Assembly: GCA_937900425.1 (NCBI GenBank)
Contig: CALCDT010000340.1
Coordinates: forward strand, 1 to 7,819
Direction: 5' to 3'
DNA length: 7,819 nucleotides
DNA from: an uncultured Alphaproteobacteria bacterium
GTDB taxonomy: Bacteria > Pseudomonadota > Alphaproteobacteria > Rhizobiales > Pleomorphomonadaceae
Positions within the stretch are counted from its first letter, which is position 1, and each line of letters opens with the position of its first letter. Shown piece after piece: positions 6,053-7,819 of this stretch. The translations under genes and the position numbers were made by a program. The notes beneath the pieces are model-generated. The model had not been told where the DNA came from and made no database searches. It worked only from the letters and a program-made list of their open reading frames with translations.

Positions 6053-6589
6053 TCACGACTCGGACAGGACCCGGTAGCGCGTGCCGACGAGGCCCGAGGG
6101 ATAGGTCTTCGTCTCGACATGGGCGAGACGGACGTCGCGCGGCAGCGTTCCGAACAGCGGCTTGCCGCTGCCGATCAGCACCGGCACCCTCGTCACCAGC
6201 AGATCCATGATCAAGCCCTCCCGGAGAAACGAGCGGATCACCGCGCCGCCGTCGACGTAGACCCGGCGCCAGCCCCGGCCTTCGAGCTCCGCCATCAGGT
6301 CGCGCGGAGCGAGCCGCGTGATCTCGGCCTTGCCGGAAAGTTCCGCCGGTACGTCGGCGAGCGTGGCGCTCATCACGACCACCGGCTTGGAATAGAGCCA
6401 CGGCGACATCCCGCGCACCACCTCGAAACTGCCTCGCCCCATCACCACGCCGTCGACCGAGTCCATGAAGGCGTCGAAGCCGTGATCTTCCTGAAGGTCA
6501 GCCGGATCGGGCAGCCAGTCGAGGCTGTCGTCCTCCCGTGCGATGAAGCCGTCGAGGCTCGTTGCGATGAAGACGTGTCCGCTGATCAT
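6053..6589 (-). CDS. Dihydrofolate reductase-fold (RibD_C family) protein
   Basis: 178 residues, a complete small RibD C-terminal-type reductase domain, probably NAD(P)H-dependent and cytoplasmic; the substrate is unknown. Seen: N-terminal SLDGFIAREDDSLDWL (11-26), VMGRGSFEVV (49-58, corresponding to the VMGRKTYE motif of the family), VYVDGGAVI (110-118) and VPVLIGSGKPLFG (135-147). It is not the housekeeping FolA: it lacks FolA-type sequence, and the motifs match the broad 'dihydrofolate reductase family protein' group. ATG 6589 is chosen because AGGAGAA (6601-6595) lies five bases upstream. A longer frame exists to 6721 but runs into the preceding gene and has no conserved residues. It follows the phytase-like gene by 29 bases on the same strand and is likely cotranscribed with it. 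Confidence 0.9.
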   Translation of the reverse strand: MISGHVFIATSLDGFIAREDDSLDWLPDPADLQEDHGFDAFMDSVDGVVMGRGSFEVVRGMSPWLYSKPVVVMSATLADVPAELSGKAEITRLAPRDLMAELEGRGWRRVYVDGGAVIRSFLREGLIMDLLVTRVPVLIGSGKPLFGTLPRDVRLAHVETKTYPSGLVGTRYRVLSES

Positions 6590-6594
6590 CGGCG

Positions 6595-6601
6595 TTCTCC
6601 T
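6595..6601 (-). promoter_or_regulatory. Ribosome binding site fixing the RibD_C-family start
   Basis: AGGAGAA on the minus strand, five bases before ATG 6589 and inside the 29-base gap after the phytase-like stop. It decides against the 44-residue longer reading frame. Confidence 0.8.
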
Positions 6602-6618
6602 TTGGCCGAGGCCCCACC

Positions 6619-7680
6619 CTACTCCGCGAGCACGAATTCCAGATAGAGCGTGCGCTGGAGGAAGGAGTGGTTGTCGTCGGAGACCAGCGACAGCCGCGTC
6701 CGGCCGGCCGCGTCCCGCCACACCGACAGCCCCTCCATGTTGTCGATCTGATGGGCGAGGTTGGCCTCGATCAGCACCTCGCCGTCGAGCCGCGCGCCCG
6801 CACGGATCGTGTCGCCGGCGATGCGGCGGATGCGCATGCCGATGCCGACGGTGAAGCCGAAGCGGCGCTCCAGCACGAGGAGGTCGCCGTCCGGCAGGAA
6901 GGCGGCGTCGGTGACGGCGTAGCCGTCGGAGAGCGCCACCGTGAAGCCCGGCGCCGATCGTTGGTCGGCGGTGCCGCGGCGGAAGATCCAGCCCGGCGCG
7001 TCGGCCCCGCCGGTGGGATCGGTCTCGGCGATGGCGACGAACGAGCCGGCGAGCGCCGAGCCCGCCGGGGCGACGGCGACGCTCTCGAAGCCGGCGTTGC
7101 CGTCGATCCGCCCCACGTCCCGCGGCAGATCCATCTTGCGCAGCGGGCCGAGCGAGTCGTCCGCGCCGAGTGGTGCGAAGCCGATCCGCGGCGAACCTTC
7201 GAAGGAGACGTAGGCGACGGCACCGCCGGCCTCGTCGAAGGCGACGTCGAAGCCCTCGGCGTCGGTGTCGCTCTTGAGGGTCTGGCGCTGGCCGAGAATC
7301 TCGAGATCTGACAGGCGGATCGTGTCCCAGCCGACCGGCCGGCCGGCGCCGTCGCGCAGGATCGTCGCCGTGAGGGCGACGCCGTCGTCGCTGATCGCGA
7401 CCAGCCGGTCCCCGCCCGGCGCGACCACCAGCGACGACAGCCCGCCGACGAGGCCGCCGGATGCGGTCACCTCGAAACCGCCGGCGTAGTCGAGCGAACC
7501 GAACCGTTCGCCGCCGCCGACGAGGCCGCCGGCGATGCCGAAATGCGGCAGGGCGGTGAACTCGGCGCCCACCGCGACCCGGCTCGCGGCCGCGGCCGGA
7601 ATCACCGTGCCGGCGACAAGATGGACGGCGGCGAGCGCGAGGGCGCCGAAAAGGGATACCCGGCCCCTGGTCACGAGCAC
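6619..7680 (-). CDS. Secreted phytase-like esterase family protein
   Basis: 353 residues, 'esterase-like activity of phytase' family (Pfam Phytase-like), a beta-propeller-type exported protein. The actual substrate is unknown, and phytate hydrolysis should not be assumed from the name. A Sec signal peptide is clear: basic MLVTRGR, hydrophobic core 8-27, and an Ala-rich cleavage site near residue 32 (PAAAA-SR). Family motifs seen: AISDDG (95-100), SDTDAEGFDV (137-146), GNAGFESVAV (194-203), FLPDGDLLVLERRF (261-274), DNMEGLSVW (313-321) and the C-terminal LVSDDNHSFLQRTLYLEF (332-349). The start is GTG 7680; GTG 7674 is the alternative, and no ATG or upstream start lies in frame before the cobT stop. 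The ribosome binding site is poor. The gene lies 46 bases after cobT, with the RibD_C-family gene 29 bases downstream, so it is probably part of that transcript. Confidence 0.92.
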   Translation of the reverse strand: MLVTRGRVSLFGALALAAVHLVAGTVIPAAAASRVAVGAEFTALPHFGIAGGLVGGGERFGSLDYAGGFEVTASGGLVGGLSSLVVAPGGDRLVAISDDGVALTATILRDGAGRPVGWDTIRLSDLEILGQRQTLKSDTDAEGFDVAFDEAGGAVAYVSFEGSPRIGFAPLGADDSLGPLRKMDLPRDVGRIDGNAGFESVAVAPAGSALAGSFVAIAETDPTGGADAPGWIFRRGTADQRSAPGFTVALSDGYAVTDAAFLPDGDLLVLERRFGFTVGIGMRIRRIAGDTIRAGARLDGEVLIEANLAHQIDNMEGLSVWRDAAGRTRLSLVSDDNHSFLQRTLYLEFVLAE

Positions 7681-7726
7681 GGTCGTCGCGCCCCGGGCGG
7701 GAGCCGCGGCCGACGCCGGACGGCCG

Positions 7727-7819
7727 TCACCGGCCCGGCCGTCCGCCGCGCCGCCCCGACGCCGCCTGCCGCCGGCCTTCCTCGTCGAACAGGCTGGGGA
7801 GCTGCTCGGTCATCGCCCC
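7727..7819 (-). CDS. cobT: Cobaltochelatase subunit CobT, C-terminal end only
   Basis: The last 30 residues and the stop codon are present; the rest lies beyond the right edge. The visible GAMTEQLPSLFDEE matches what I know as the C-terminal end of alphaproteobacterial CobT (typically a GAMTEQLASLFEE-like ending after the von Willebrand A domain). CobT forms, with CobS and CobN, the ATP-dependent complex that inserts cobalt into hydrogenobyrinate a,c-diamide in aerobic cobalamin synthesis. The 16 residues after DEE are Arg/Gly-rich and look like an unconserved tail. The call rests on a short match plus the recalled rhizobial neighbourhood (cobT near the phytase-like gene and rpmB). Confidence 0.78.
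   Translation of the reverse strand, partial: GAMTEQLPSLFDEEGRRQAASGRRGGRPGR

Noticed and set aside
1..7819. Mobile elements, CRISPR arrays, tRNA or defence genes
   Set aside because: No transposase, terminal repeats with target duplications, regularly spaced repeats, tRNA cloverleaf or toxin/antitoxin-like pair was seen on either strand.

Overview
The window is very GC-rich chromosomal DNA from an alphaproteobacterium, most likely of the order Hyphomicrobiales (Rhizobiales). The evidence is the gene content: an SUV3-type helicase with a DEVQ box, a DUF3108 envelope protein, ribosomal protein L28, a phytase-like esterase and the C-terminal end of cobaltochelatase CobT. From memory, these genes sit near each other in many rhizobial chromosomes. 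GTG starts, strong G/C third-position bias and a dense patch of GANTC sites (the CcrM methylation motif of this class) fit as well. The genus cannot be told from the sequence alone.

Layout from left to right. Positions 1-2923 (minus) hold a large helicase whose 3' end lies beyond the left edge. The longest open frame on the opposite strand there is only its shadow. Positions 2924-3784 carry no convincing gene. They contain a low-GC, hairpin-rich and strongly GANTC-enriched patch (about 3289-3611) and, at the right, the terminator of the next gene. Positions 3785-4642 (minus) encode an exported DUF3108 protein. Positions 4643-5024 are a divergent promoter region, with a well-formed sigma-70 promoter and a structured leader for rpmB (5025-5324, plus), which ends in a good terminator. 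Positions 5473-6030 (plus) encode a six-helix VUT/DUF165 (queuosine precursor transporter-like) membrane protein. It converges within 22 bases on a minus-strand run: the cobT end (7727-7819), a secreted phytase-like protein (6619-7680) and a RibD_C/dihydrofolate-reductase-fold protein (6053-6589). These three are closely spaced and may be cotranscribed.

The genes do not form one pathway. They cover RNA metabolism and translation (helicase, L28, possibly tRNA queuosine supply), cobalamin synthesis (CobT) and envelope or periplasmic proteins (DUF3108, phytase-like). I see no mobile element, CRISPR array, tRNA, rRNA, toxin-antitoxin pair or defence system. The part most worth a second look is non-coding: 10 GANTC sites in 323 bases, overlapping two long imperfect hairpins between the helicase and DUF3108 genes. 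Second is a terminator-like hairpin with a GAAA tetraloop just inside the rpmB leader.
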